Shown here one piece after another: positions 45,001-54,317 of a DNA stretch of 64,000 bases. A model generated the notes under the pieces. It saw only the letters and a program-made list of their open reading frames with translations, was not told the origin of the DNA and ran no database searches. The translations under genes were made by a program, and so were the position numbers. The DNA is taken from the NCBI GenBank assembly GCA_963802205.1, contig CAWDHW010000027.1, positions 36,553-100,552 on the forward strand, in the 5' to 3' direction. Position 1 is the first letter of the stretch. Every line of letters begins with the position of its first letter. This DNA is from DYRB01 sp963802205. Lineage in GTDB: Bacteria > Pseudomonadota > Gammaproteobacteria > Chromatiales > Chromatiaceae.

Positions 45001-47285
45001 TCACGCGATGAATACCTGTGGCCCCTCGGGCGGCAGCAGCCCGAGGCTATCGTGATAGTGGTCCCCGGCGAGGATGTACCACTCGTCGGAGACGCCGCCA
45101 CCGCGGCGTAGCGGGGCTGGGATGGCCCAGTCCGGCATGCCGTCCCGCGGGCGGTAGACGCTGACCGCCAGGCCCTGGGCACGGCGCATCCAGGCACCTG
45201 AGATGCCGGTCTTTTCGGCCTCGGCGCGCAGGGCCAGGAAGTCGTCGAAGCGATCCGCCCAGGGGACCAGGACCTGGACGGCGGCTTGGTCGATGAGCCG
45301 ATAGGCACGGGCGACCTCGGGAAGTCCCGGGCGCTGAGGGCCTGCGCGAGATCGGGGGACTGGTTGGCTGGGTCGTTCAGGTCGTAGAGTCGCTGGTAAT
45401 AGGCCCGAAAGACGGTGGGATCGTCGATGTCCAGGCCGCCCCGAAGCTTGAGCAGGGTGCGGGTGACCTCGGTGGCCTGGAAGTAGGCAAAGGTCGGGTA
45501 GGGGCGCCGCCCGTCCTCCTCTTGTGGCTCGAAGACGATTACCTCGCCCAGGCGACCCTGGGCGTTCTGGCGCCCCTCGCGATTGCAACGTCCGGCGGCC
45601 TGGGCTATGGCCTCCAGCGGGGCCAGGGCGCGGTAGACCCGGGGGAAGTCCAGGTCCACTCCGGCCTCGACGCATTGGGTGGAGATCAGGCGGCAGGGCT
45701 GACCGCTGTGCAGGCTCGCCCTGACCCGATCCAGTACGGCCCGCCGATGCTCGGGGCACAGATTCGTGGATAGGTGGACGATACCGGAGGTGTCGCCCAG
45801 GGCCTCCATGAGGGCGAGGGCGTGGCGCTTGAGGTTGACCACCACCAGGACTTGGTCGGTGCCCTGAATCTCCTCGGCCAAGGCGTCCCAGGTGCGCCGC
45901 TCTCCGTCGGCCGGCCAGGTGACCTTGACCCGCTTGAGGGATGCAAACAGGGCGAGGTGGTCCGGGACGATCTCACGCGGCTGCCAGCCGCTCGCGGCAA
46001 CCTTGCGCACGGCCGGGTCCAGGCAGTTGAAGGCGGGCTGGGTGGCCGTGGCGAAGACGATGCTGGAGCCGTAAGCCGCGGCCAAGTGGGACAGTGCACC
46101 AAGGGTGGGTACCGCCAGAGGCGCGGGCAGACTCTGGGCCTCGTCGAACAGGATGACGGATTCCATTAGGGCATGCAGCTTGCGGCAGCTTGACGGGCGG
46201 TTGGAGAACAGGGATTCGAGCAACTGGACATTGGTGGTCAGCACGATGGGTGCATCCCAGTTCTCGGCCAGCATGCGGCGCTGGCGCTCCTGGCTGCCCT
46301 CGGCGTCGCGTCGCTCGGACTCCTCACCCAGCCCGGCCAGGCTGTGGTGCTCCAGGATGAAATGCCCCGGAAAGCCGGCGAAGACATCCCGGTAGATGCG
46401 TGCCGTCTGCTCGATGACGGTGAGGAAGGGGACCGCCAGGACGATGCGCCGAAGCCGGTTGCGCACGGCGTGCTCCAGGGCGAAGCGCAGCATGGCCAGC
46501 GTCTTGCCGGACCCAGTGGGGGCGGTGAGGGTGAACAGCCCAGGTGGCGCCAGGGCCGCCGTGCCGGTCGCCTGCCATAGCGCCTCGCGGACCGCCAGGA
46601 CCCTGGGGTCCGCCTGGGCCGCGCCGCGGATGCGCGACTCCAGAAAGCGGTTGAGGGCGGCCAGCGCGGCGTCGGGGTCGAGCGTCGGACCCGGCTGGCG
46701 GGGGCGCTTGCCGTGGGCATCGCCGTTGAAGTGCGCCTCGGTGTCGAGAAAGTCGGCATCCACCAAGCAGGAGAACAGCATCCTCAGGTCGAGCATGTCG
46801 GCGACGGCGGCGGACCAGGACGGCACTGCCAGGTGGACCGGGGTGGAAAAGGCCAGCCCGTCGGCAGTAGCGCGGGCGAGCAACGTACCCGAGTCCGCCT
46901 CCGAGAGGGTCAGACGCAAGGGGTGATTGTTCGTGAGGTTGTCGGGAAGAAGTCGGTGGAGCGACGGCCTGTCGCCGCGTTGCAGCCCGATGTGGTGCCC
47001 CTCGCAGGCGAGGGCGGCGGCGATGGCCTTGTGCTGTCGCAGGGCGACCCAGGCCCCTAGGGACCAGTGATCGATCCCGGACTGTTCGCCGCGCAAGCGG
47101 CCTTGGAAGAGGTCACCGTACTTGCCGATGTCGTGCAGCATACCGGCGAGGTGGGCCTCGGCGGCCCAGGGGGCACAGCCTGCCAGGGTGCGGGCGATGG
47201 TGGCAACGGAACTGAGGTGGTCGCGCAGGCGATGCCAGTTCCCCGCTGGGTTGGCACTGTGGGCGAAATAGAGCCGCTTTTCCAA
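45001..47285 (-). CDS. cas3: Cas3 nuclease-helicase, interrupted by a one-base frameshift
   Basis: Cas3 degrades target DNA. The HD nuclease motif AGMLHDIGKYGD is near residue 51. The helicase has TAPTGSGKT near 255-262, LFDEAQSLP near 381 and the late motif AQAAGRCNREG. The reading frame breaks after DLAQALSARDFP. The sequence continues in another frame as EVARAYRLIDQAAVQVLVPW to the stop at 45001. Restoring one C in the CCC run (plus-strand GGG at 45319-45321) gives an intact 761-residue protein. Without it about 110 C-terminal residues are replaced and the frame reads into cas5c (to 44913). It is first in the operon. Confidence 0.93.
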
Positions 47286-47389
47286 GGTTCCCTTGCCTCA
47301 TGTTTAGGATGGCCGGTGTACCCGACAGGTCCGTTCGGTCTGAGACCGCGGGGGATCCTGATCCGGTGCCAGATCGACCATGGCGGCAC

Positions 47390-47434
47390 GCTACCAGGGG
47401 GGTGGCTCATTTCCTGAGCCACCCCCCTGGTAGC
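47390..47434. repeat. Perfect 20-bp inverted repeat upstream of cas3
   Basis: GCTACCAGGGGGGTGGCTCA (47390-47409), a 5-base loop TTTCC and the exact complement (47415-47434) make a 45-nt hairpin about 105 bases before the cas3 start. There is no T-run on either side, so it is not a standard terminator. It could be an operator, a transcript-stabilising hairpin or a transposon-end remnant. Confidence 0.75.
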
Positions 47435-47821
47435 GACCGGAGATTTCGCACCTGAGCGCGACGGGGCTTCAACCAGCCGGTATGGATGCTTCATGCCTGG
47501 TGGTGCCTGATGGCTCGCCAGCGACGTCTGACCGTTCTGGATCGGTCGAGAGCGCAGCCCGGTATGCGGACTCTGCCCTCCCTGGCCTGGGTCCCGGCAT
47601 CCCGGCCGGGACGACGACCCTGGGTTGGGGCGGGCGGGCTGTGGGTTTCCGATGCGGTGATGTCTGGAACGCCCGGGCCAGACGGCTACGCTCCCGGCGG
47701 CGCGACCCACGAGACCCCAATCCGCGTGCTACTATCCGCGCCCGCCGTGCCGACCGGCCCGAGCAGCGACCCGCGGGGTCAGTGTCGGGCTAGAGCCCTA
47801 CCTACACCTCTATCTGACGCC
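47435..47821. other. Intergenic region between cas operon and lgt
   Basis: No credible gene is seen. The frame of lgt stays open upstream but its translation is repeat-derived and not conserved-looking. The region holds the second copy of the dispersed palindrome (47583-47616) and a decayed REP hairpin GTCGGGCTAGAGCCCTAC near 47784-47801 just before lgt. Confidence 0.55.
47583..47616. repeat. Dispersed palindromic repeat, copy 2
   Basis: This is identical to 11652-11685 except for one base. The stem GTCCCGGC/GCCGGGAC is perfect in this copy (47591-47598 with 47605-47612). It is a REP-like element. Confidence 0.75.
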
Positions 47822-48647
47822 ATGCTGACCTACCCGGAGATCGACCCCGTCGCCCTGTCCCTGGGGCCCCTCAAGATCCACTGGTACGGGCTCATGTACC
47901 TGGTGGCCTTCGCCGCCTTCTGGGTCCTGGGACGCTGGCGGGCGAGCCGGCCCGGTTCCGGCTGGACTGCGGCGATGGTCGATGATGTGCTTTTCTACGG
48001 GGTGGTGGGCGTCATTGTCGGCGGGCGCCTGGGCTACATGCTGTTCTACGGCTTCGACCAGATCCTGGCGGACCCGCTGAATCTGTTCAGGGTTTGGCAG
48101 GGGGGCATGGCCTTCCACGGTGGCCTGCTCGGGGTGCTGGTTGCCATGTGGCTGTTTGCACGGCGCCATGGGCGGGGCTTCTTCGAGATTACGGACTTCA
48201 TCGCGCCTCTGGTCCCGGCCGGGCTGTTGGCGGGGCGCATCGGCAACTTCATCAATGCCGAACTCTGGGGCCATGCGACGACGCTGCCCTGGGGGATGCA
48301 GGTGCCCTGCGTGCGCGTCCCGGGGGCCTGCGCGGGCCTGACGCTCGACGACCTGTCGCCGCCGCTGCACCCGTCCCAGCTCTATGAGGCTGGGCTGGAG
48401 GGGATTGCCCTGTTTCTGATCGTGTGGGCCTTTTCCAGCCGACCACGGCCGACCATGGCGGTATCCGGGCTCTTTCTACTGTGCTACGGGGTCTTCCGCT
48501 TCGGCGTGGAGTTCGTCCGGGTGCCGGATGCGCAACTCGGCTATCTGGCCTTCGATTGGCTGACCATGGGGCAGATCTCTGAGCCTGCCTATGATGGCCT
48601 TCGGCGTGCTGCTGCTGGGGTTGGCCTACCGACCTAGGATGCGCTGA
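47822..48647 (+). CDS. lgt: Prolipoprotein diacylglyceryl transferase Lgt, with C-terminal frame break
   Basis: Lgt adds diacylglycerol to the lipobox cysteine of prolipoproteins in the inner membrane. Motifs include IHWYGLMYLVAF, GVVGVIVGGRLGYMLFYG, WQGGMAFHGGLLG and the signature GRIGNFINAELWGH. HPSQLYEA and FRFGVEFVRVPD follow. After TMGQI the frame should continue LSLPMMAFGVLLLGLAYRPR to a TGA at 48645-48647, but an extra base near 48578 shifts it to a premature end at 48637. With the shift corrected the length is 274 residues. Lgt is essential in most Gram-negatives, so a sequence error is the likely cause. The start is ATG 47822. Confidence 0.93.
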
Positions 48648-48697
48648 CGAAGGAAGCGCATCGTTCCCGATCGATGCGCTTGGTGCCTGCGCGCACC

Positions 48698-49087
48698 CTA
48701 GGACCCACCCTTGAGCAGGTCCTTGAGGGCCTCGAAGGGGTTGTGGGTCGCAGGTCCCTTGGCGGTGCCGCCGACGGATTGGCCGTCGGCCGCCAGGTGG
48801 TCGGTGAGACGGCGATGCTCGTTGTCGTGGCAGTAGAGGCAGAGCAGCTCCCAGTTGCTGCCGTCGCTCGGGTTGTTGTCGTGATTGTGGTCGCGGTGGT
48901 GGACCGTCAGCTCACGCAGGTTGGCGTAGGTGAAGGTGCGGGTGCAGCGCCCGCAGACCCAGGGATAGAGTTTGAGGGCCTGCTCGCGGTAGCCGCGTTC
49001 GCGCTCGTCCCGGGCCTGGCGGGCCGCCGCGACCACGGCATCCAGCCGGGCCTCGGAACCGGGTTGGGGGGCCTTTTTGCCGGCCAT
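48698..49087 (-). CDS. HNH nuclease-domain protein (YajD-like)
   Basis: This is a 129-residue protein. A CGRC pair and a second CLYC pair frame the HNH motif in ELTVHHRDHNHDNNPSDGSN and LLCLYCHDNEH. This is the arrangement of YajD-type single-domain HNH proteins, probably DNA nicking or structure-specific nucleases of unproven role. The start is ATG 49087. Upstream in-frame residues are not conserved-looking. It lies between lgt and manC. Confidence 0.88.
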   Translation of the reverse strand: MAGKKAPQPGSEARLDAVVAAARQARDERERGYREQALKLYPWVCGRCTRTFTYANLRELTVHHRDHNHDNNPSDGSNWELLCLYCHDNEHRRLTDHLAADGQSVGGTAKGPATHNPFEALKDLLKGGS

Positions 49088-49172
49088 AGTGTTCGACTCC
49101 TCGCGGATGGCGGTGGGTTCAGGCGTCGCTGGGGCCGCACCGGGAAGCGGTCTACGCAGTGGCTTTGGCACC

Positions 49173-49194
49173 GGTCGGGCTGAAGCCCGACCTA
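49173..49194. repeat. Single REP element at the manC 3' end
   Basis: The hairpin GGTCGGGCTGAAGCCCGACC, then TA, is the same sequence as the REP at 14531-14552. The manC stop codon TAG (49192-49194) is formed by its last bases. Confidence 0.8.
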
Positions 49195-50679
49195 GGCGTC
49201 GGCGGAACTGCGCCGGTAGGCGTCCTCGTAGCGGACAATGTCGTCCTCCCCCAGGTAGCTGCCGGACTGGACCTCGATGATCTCCAGCGTCAGGGTCCCC
49301 GGGTTCTCCAGGCGGTGCTTGGCACCCACAGGGATGTAGGTGGACTGGTTCTCCGTCAGCAGGAAGCTCTTGTCGTCGCAGGTGACGCTTGCGGTGCCGG
49401 AGACGACCACCCAGTGCTCGGCGCGGTGGTGGTGCATCTGGAGCGATAAGGACTCACCGGGTTTGACCGTGAGGCGCTTAACCTGGTAACGCGACCCGCG
49501 GCCGATCCCCTCGAAGTCGCCCCAGGGGCGGTGCACCTTCTGATGGTGGCGGTGTTCGATGCGCTGTTCGCGCTGTAGGTATTGGGTGACCGCCTTGACG
49601 TCCTGGGCGCGATCCTTGCGGGTGACCAGGACCGCGTCCGGGGTCTCGACCACGATCAGGTCGTCCACGCCGACCGCCGCCAACATCCGGCTCTTGGCCA
49701 TGAGCAGGTTGTTGTGGGCGTCGTGGACGAAGGCATCGCCGTCGAGCACGTTGCCCGCGGCATCCTGCTTGCAGACCTCCCAGAGGGCCGACCAGGCCCC
49801 CACGTCGGACCAGCCCACATTCAGTGGCAGCACCAGGGCTTGTGTGTCCCCCGGGACCCGTGCCCCGACGAGGCGCTCCATGACGGCGTAGTCGATGGAG
49901 TCGCTGGGGCAGGCGGCAAAGGCCGCGGCATCGAGCTTCCAGAAGTCCCCGTCTGCGGTCCCTTGCACGAAGGCGCGGGTGCTACCCTCGGCGATGTCCG
50001 GGCGCAGCCGCTCGATGAGGGACAGCCACAGGGAGGCGGTCATCATGAAGATGCCGCTGTTCCAGAGGTAGTCGCCGCATTGCAGGTACGTGGCGGCGGT
50101 CGCCGCATCGGGTTTTTCGACGAAGGCGTCGAGGGCGAAGGCGTGCCCCGTCAGTTTGGAGTCGGACACCTCGGCCCCTTGGCGGATGTAGCCGTAGCCG
50201 GTCTCCGGGGCCGTCGGAACGATGCCGAAGGTGACGATGGCGCCACGGCTGGCAAGGTTGAATCCGTCGGCCACAGCCGCACGGAAGCCGGGCTCATTGG
50301 CGATGGTGTGGTCGGCGGGCATGACCAGCAGGACCGGGTCCTTACCATCCCGGGTGGCCGCCAGGGCCGCCAGGGTCAGGGCCGGGGCCGTGTTGCGGCC
50401 CTTGGGCTCGAGGATGATGGCGGCGGTCTGGCGGCCGATGAGCCGCATCTGCTCGGCAACAAGGAAGCGGTGGGCCTCGTTGCAGACCACGATGGGGTCA
50501 ACCAGGCCCATGCCTTCGTGGGGATGCTCCGCCTCCAGTCCGTCGAGGCGGCGCACCGTCTCCTGCAGCATGGTGTGGCTGCTGGTCAGCGGCAGGAATT
50601 GCTTGGGGTAGGCCTCGCGGGAGAGGGGCCAGAGGCGGGTTCCGGACCCGCCGGAGAGAATCACGGGCTGGAGCGACAT
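49192..50679 (-). CDS. manC: Mannose-1-phosphate guanylyltransferase / mannose-6-phosphate isomerase
   Basis: This is a 495-residue bifunctional enzyme supplying GDP-mannose for polysaccharides. The N-terminal nucleotidyltransferase has PVILSGGSGTRLWPLSRE and FVEKPDAATAATYL. The C-terminal cupin isomerase part has RPWGDFEGIGRG, VKPGESLSLQMHHHRAEHWV and the YIPVGAKHRLENPG motif. The start is ATG 50679. The stop falls in a REP element. No other polysaccharide genes are nearby. Confidence 0.95.
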   Translation of the reverse strand: MSLQPVILSGGSGTRLWPLSREAYPKQFLPLTSSHTMLQETVRRLDGLEAEHPHEGMGLVDPIVVCNEAHRFLVAEQMRLIGRQTAAIILEPKGRNTAPALTLAALAATRDGKDPVLLVMPADHTIANEPGFRAAVADGFNLASRGAIVTFGIVPTAPETGYGYIRQGAEVSDSKLTGHAFALDAFVEKPDAATAATYLQCGDYLWNSGIFMMTASLWLSLIERLRPDIAEGSTRAFVQGTADGDFWKLDAAAFAACPSDSIDYAVMERLVGARVPGDTQALVLPLNVGWSDVGAWSALWEVCKQDAAGNVLDGDAFVHDAHNNLLMAKSRMLAAVGVDDLIVVETPDAVLVTRKDRAQDVKAVTQYLQREQRIEHRHHQKVHRPWGDFEGIGRGSRYQVKRLTVKPGESLSLQMHHHRAEHWVVVSGTASVTCDDKSFLLTENQSTYIPVGAKHRLENPGTLTLEIIEVQSGSYLGEDDIVRYEDAYRRSSADA

Positions 50680-50948
50680 GGCCTCTGCCTGATGTTGGGG
50701 TGGACCTGTAGGGCCGGAGATTAGAACAACTAGGGACAGGGGCGTCAAACCGCGCCGCTGGGGCAGGCGGGCCCTGGGCTGGTAGACTATGGGTCAGGTA
50801 AGAGGTTGGTGGATAAACGCAGGGCATCCAGCTTCCCAGGTGCACCCGGTGGATGCGTGCGACAAAAGACTGCGGGTTGTCGAGCACAGTGCCACGCGCC
50901 TTATCCGCCCTAGGATTTGGTACAAGCCGACGGCAGAGGGATAATCCC

Positions 50949-51749
50949 ATGACCATCATCCGTCAACCGTGCGTGGCCGGGCTCTTCTACCCGGGCGACC
51001 CCGGGGCACTGGCCCGGGATGTTCACCATTACCTGGCCGCCGCCGAGGCCGCCGGACGCGATCCCGAGCCGCGACCGCCCAAGGCGCTCATCGTCCCCCA
51101 TGCCGGCTATATCTATTCAGGACCTGTGGCCGGAGGCGCCTATGCGCGTATCGGCGTTCTGGCCGGGCGCGTTGCTCGTGTGGTCCTGCTGGGCCCGGCC
51201 CATCGGGTGGCGCTGCGTGGCCTGGCCTACAGTCGGGCGGATGCCTTCCTCACGCCCCTGGGGCCGGTACCGGTGGACCGCGCCGCCCTGGAGGGGCTCG
51301 CCGATCTGCCCCAGGTCCGGGAGCGGGACGCTCCGTTCGAGGGCGAGCACTGTCTCGAGGTCCAGCTCCCCTTCCTGCAACTGACCCTGGGGACCTTCTC
51401 CCTGGTACCGCTGCTGGTGGGGGACGCCGACGGGGCCGAGGTGGCAGAGGTGCTGGCCCGCCTCTGGGGCGGGGAGGAGACCCTGATCGTCATTAGCTCG
51501 GATCTCAGCCACTATCTCGCCTACGCGCAGGCCCGCGCCATCGACGCCAAGACCTCCCAGGCCATCGCGGAGCTGCGCCCCGAGGCCATCGGCTACGAAC
51601 AGGCCTGCGGGCGCATCCCCATCGCGGGGCTCCTGCTCGAGGCCCGCCGCCGCGGCCTGACGGCTGAGGTCCTGGATCTGCGCAACTCCGGCGACACCGC
51701 CGGTCCCCGCGACCGGGTGGTCGGGTACGGCGCCTATGTCCTGCATTGA
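50949..51749 (+). CDS. AmmeMemoRadiSam system protein B (MEMO1 family)
   Basis: This is a 266-residue MEMO-family protein. VAGLFYPGDPGAL, the PHAGYIYSGPVAGGAY motif, LLGPAHRV, EGEHCLEVQLPFLQ and VISSDLSHYLAY carry the conserved metal-site histidines and acids. In bacteria MEMO and AMMECR1 proteins go with a radical SAM enzyme in the AmmeMemoRadiSam system, whose chemistry is not settled. That third gene is not in this window. The start is ATG 50949. The end overlaps the next gene by 14 bases. Confidence 0.92.
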   Translation: MTIIRQPCVAGLFYPGDPGALARDVHHYLAAAEAAGRDPEPRPPKALIVPHAGYIYSGPVAGGAYARIGVLAGRVARVVLLGPAHRVALRGLAYSRADAFLTPLGPVPVDRAALEGLADLPQVRERDAPFEGEHCLEVQLPFLQLTLGTFSLVPLLVGDADGAEVAEVLARLWGGEETLIVISSDLSHYLAYAQARAIDAKTSQAIAELRPEAIGYEQACGRIPIAGLLLEARRRGLTAEVLDLRNSGDTAGPRDRVVGYGAYVLH

Positions 51750-52314
51750 TACGCCCCGCTTCGGGCCTGAGGCACGCGCGCTCCTGCTCGACCTGGCGCG
51801 GCGCTCCATTGCCCACGGCCTCGACCACCGGCGGCCCCTGGCGGTGGACCCGACCCGCTACGGGGCGCCCCTGGGCGACCGCCTGGCGGCCTTTGTCACC
51901 CTCACCCGGGCAGGGCAGCTCCGTGGTTGTATCGGTCACCTGGAGGCCATGCAGCCCCTGGTCTGCGACGTGGTGGACAACGCCTTCGCCGCTGCCTTCC
52001 AGGACCCGCGCTTCCCGCCGCTGGCCCGCGCGGAGTTGGCCGGGCTGGACGTCCACATCTCGGTCCTGTCGCCGTCGGAGCCCATGACCTTCGCCTCCGA
52101 GGCCGACCTGCTGGCCCAGATCCGCCCTGGGGTGGACGGCCTGATCCTGACCGAAGGTCAGGCCCGCGGGACCTTTCTGCCCTCGGTGTGGGAGTCCCTC
52201 CCGCGGTCGCGGGACTTCCTCAACCAGCTCAAGCGCAAGGCCGGGCTGCCGGCGGACCACTGGTCCGACCAGGTGCGGGTGGCGCGCTATACCACGGAGT
52301 CCTTCGGCGACTGA
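51736..52314 (+). CDS. AmmeMemoRadiSam system protein A (AMMECR1 family)
   Basis: This is a 192-residue AMMECR1-domain protein. The signature RGCIGHLEAMQPL is exact in type, and DPRFPPLARAELAGLDVHIS and GLILTEGQARGTFLPSVWE are conserved. It begins at ATG 51736, inside the end of the MEMO gene, implying coupled expression. The function is unknown beyond genetic association with the MEMO and radical SAM partners. Confidence 0.92.
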   Translation: MSCIDTPRFGPEARALLLDLARRSIAHGLDHRRPLAVDPTRYGAPLGDRLAAFVTLTRAGQLRGCIGHLEAMQPLVCDVVDNAFAAAFQDPRFPPLARAELAGLDVHISVLSPSEPMTFASEADLLAQIRPGVDGLILTEGQARGTFLPSVWESLPRSRDFLNQLKRKAGLPADHWSDQVRVARYTTESFGD

Positions 52315-52361
52315 GGTTCGGCGGCGATCCAGCCGACGGTCCCTAAGCCGCACACCTGCCT

Positions 52362-53670
52362 ATGAACTGACCTCCACCTGCTGTGGCTCACGGCCGCCCT
52401 GGTCCTGCTGATCGCGCTGTCCGCCTTCTTCTCGGGGTCCGAGACGGCCCTGATGACCGTCAACCGCTATCGGCTGCGCCACCGCGCCGCCGGGGGTCAC
52501 CGCGGGGCCCAACTCGCCCTGGCCCTGCTGGAGCGCCCGGAGCGATTGATCGGGCTCATCCTGCTCGGCAACAACTTCGTCAACATCCTGGCCTCGTCTC
52601 TGGCCACGGTGATCGCCCTGGAGTTGTGGGGGGAGAGTGCCATCGCCGCCGCCGCCGGGGTCATGACCCTGTTCGTCCTGGTGTTCGGCGAGGTGACCCC
52701 CAAGACCCTGGGGGCCATGCACCCGGAGCCCATCGCCTACTTCGCCGCCTATGTCTACACACCGCTGCTCAGGGTCCTGTGGCCGGTGGTCTGGGTGGTC
52801 AACCAGATCACCACGGCCCTGCTGCGCCTGATGCGCATCGAGACCGCTGGCGGCGACGGTCAGGCGCTGACCCGCGAGGAACTGCGCACCGTGGTCGCCG
52901 AGGCCGGGGCCCTGATCCCGGAGCGCAGCCGGGGGATGCTGCTCGGCATCCTCGATCTGGAGCGGGCCACGGTGGAGGACATCATGGTCCCGCGCCATGA
53001 GGTGGAGGGGATCGACATCCAGGCCACCGAGGACGAGATCGTCGCCGCCATCGAGAACGCCCGCTACACCCGGCTCCCACTGTTCGACGGCAACATCGAC
53101 AACGTCATCGGCATCTTCCACGCCCGCAACGCCCTGCGTGCTGTCCTCGAACATGGCAGCCTGGACAAGGATCTCTTGCGCGAGATCAGCCGGGAGCCCT
53201 ACTTTGTCCCCGAGGGCACGCCGCTGTATCAACAGCTCCACAACTTTCAGCGCGAGCGGCGCCGCGTCGCCCTGGTGGTGGACGAGTACGGCGAGTTTCT
53301 GGGGCTTATCACCCTGGTGGACTTGCTCGAGGAGATCGTCGGGGAGTTCACCACCGACCCCTCGGATCAGATCACGGAGATCCATCGGGGAGAGGACGGC
53401 AGTTACCTGATCGATTGCGGCATCAGCGTGCGCGACCTCAATCGCACGCTGCGCTGGCAGCTCCCGGTGCATGGGCCCAAGACCCTCAACGGGCTCATCC
53501 TCGACTACATGGAGACCATCCCGGAGCCCGGCACCAGCCTCAAGCTCCACGACTATGCGCTGGAGATCATGCAGACGGCGGACAATGCGGTGAAGACGGT
53601 TCGCTATGTCCCCGATGGGCCGCGGCGCCCGCCCCGGGCCCGGCCTATCCCCGTCGTACGGGAGCCCTGA
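52362..53670 (+). CDS. CNNM/CorC (HlyC family) transporter-associated protein, 5' frame break
   Basis: This is an integral membrane protein with a DUF21/CNNM region followed by a CBS pair and a CorC_HlyC domain, linked to Mg2+/Co2+ homeostasis. It contains SAFFSGSETALMTVNRYRLR, LVFGEVTPKTLGAMHPEP, VEDIMVPRHEVEGID and VVDEYGEFLGLITLVDLLEE. No usable in-frame start precedes the first helix. An ATG at 52362 would start MNDLHLLWLTAALVLLIALS if one base between 52365 and 52369 were removed. As given, the first possible start is ATG 52453, which would delete the first helix. The corrected length is 435 residues. Confidence 0.88.
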
Positions 53671-53762
53671 GCGGTTCGGCTACCGGCGCCTGTCGTTCGA
53701 TCTGCGGTTCGACGCCAATCCCCTCGCGAGGTCGGGGTCCGCAGGGCGGGTCCGCGCGCCCC

Positions 53763-54317
53763 TCAGGGCCTCGCCGGCTGACTCTGGGGCGAACGCTTGA
53801 AGTCGGCCGGGTCATAGCCCTGGGTCGCCATCTGCGCCAGCCAGGCCTGGACCTTGGCCTCCGATGGGTGTGGGTCCCGCGCCAGGATCCAGCCCCAGCG
53901 CCGGCTGGGGGTTCCGATGAGGGCATAGTCATAGCCCTCGCCTAAGCCGATCACCCAGTAGTCTCCCCAGAAAAGCTGGGTCCCGAACAGGCTGACGAAG
54001 CTGACCTCCAGGCGGGCCCGAGTCTGTGGGTCCACCACCCGGGCGATGCCCTCGGCTGTGTCCGCCTCGCCGGATGCCCGCACACAGCGGTTGGTCACAC
54101 TCACGAGCCCGTCGTGGCGCAGGGCATAGTCCGCGCTGGTATCCCGGGCGCAGTGGCGCTGGAAGAAGTTGGGGAGGCGGGCGATCTCGTACCAACGTCC
54201 CATGTAGCGCCCCAGGTCCACCTGAGCCACGGGCTGGGGCGGCTCGGCGCTGGCCAGGCCGACGGTCAGGAGCGTCGCGGCCAGGAGCGCGGGGCGCATC
54301 CGGCGCGGCCCAGCCAT
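53763..54317 (-). CDS. blc: Bacterial lipocalin (Blc-like)
   Basis: This is a 184-residue exported lipocalin. After a signal peptide ending near LASAEPP it has the family motif GRYMGRWYEIARLPNFFQR, then the paired conserved segments GDYWVIGLGEGYDYALIGTP and GWILARDP. There is no lipobox cysteine, unlike E. coli Blc, so it is probably soluble in the periplasm. The start is ATG 54317 (GTG 54320 is possible), overlapping the psd stop. It is last in an aminotransferase-SCO-like-psd-lipocalin operon. Phospholipid or lysolipid binding would fit. Confidence 0.88.
   Translation of the reverse strand: MAGPRRMRPALLAATLLTVGLASAEPPQPVAQVDLGRYMGRWYEIARLPNFFQRHCARDTSADYALRHDGLVSVTNRCVRASGEADTAEGIARVVDPQTRARLEVSFVSLFGTQLFWGDYWVIGLGEGYDYALIGTPSRRWGWILARDPHPSEAKVQAWLAQMATQGYDPADFKRSPQSQPARP

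Noticed and set aside
44913..45330. The C-terminal 130 or so residues of the longest cas3 frame
   Set aside because: Serine/proline/arginine-rich frame-shifted sequence. The family-like sequence is in the other frame and ends at 45001.
47057..47710. 217-codon frame spanning the perfect hairpin on the minus strand
   Set aside because: Overlaps the cas3 5' end and a dispersed repeat, with no conserved-looking segments.
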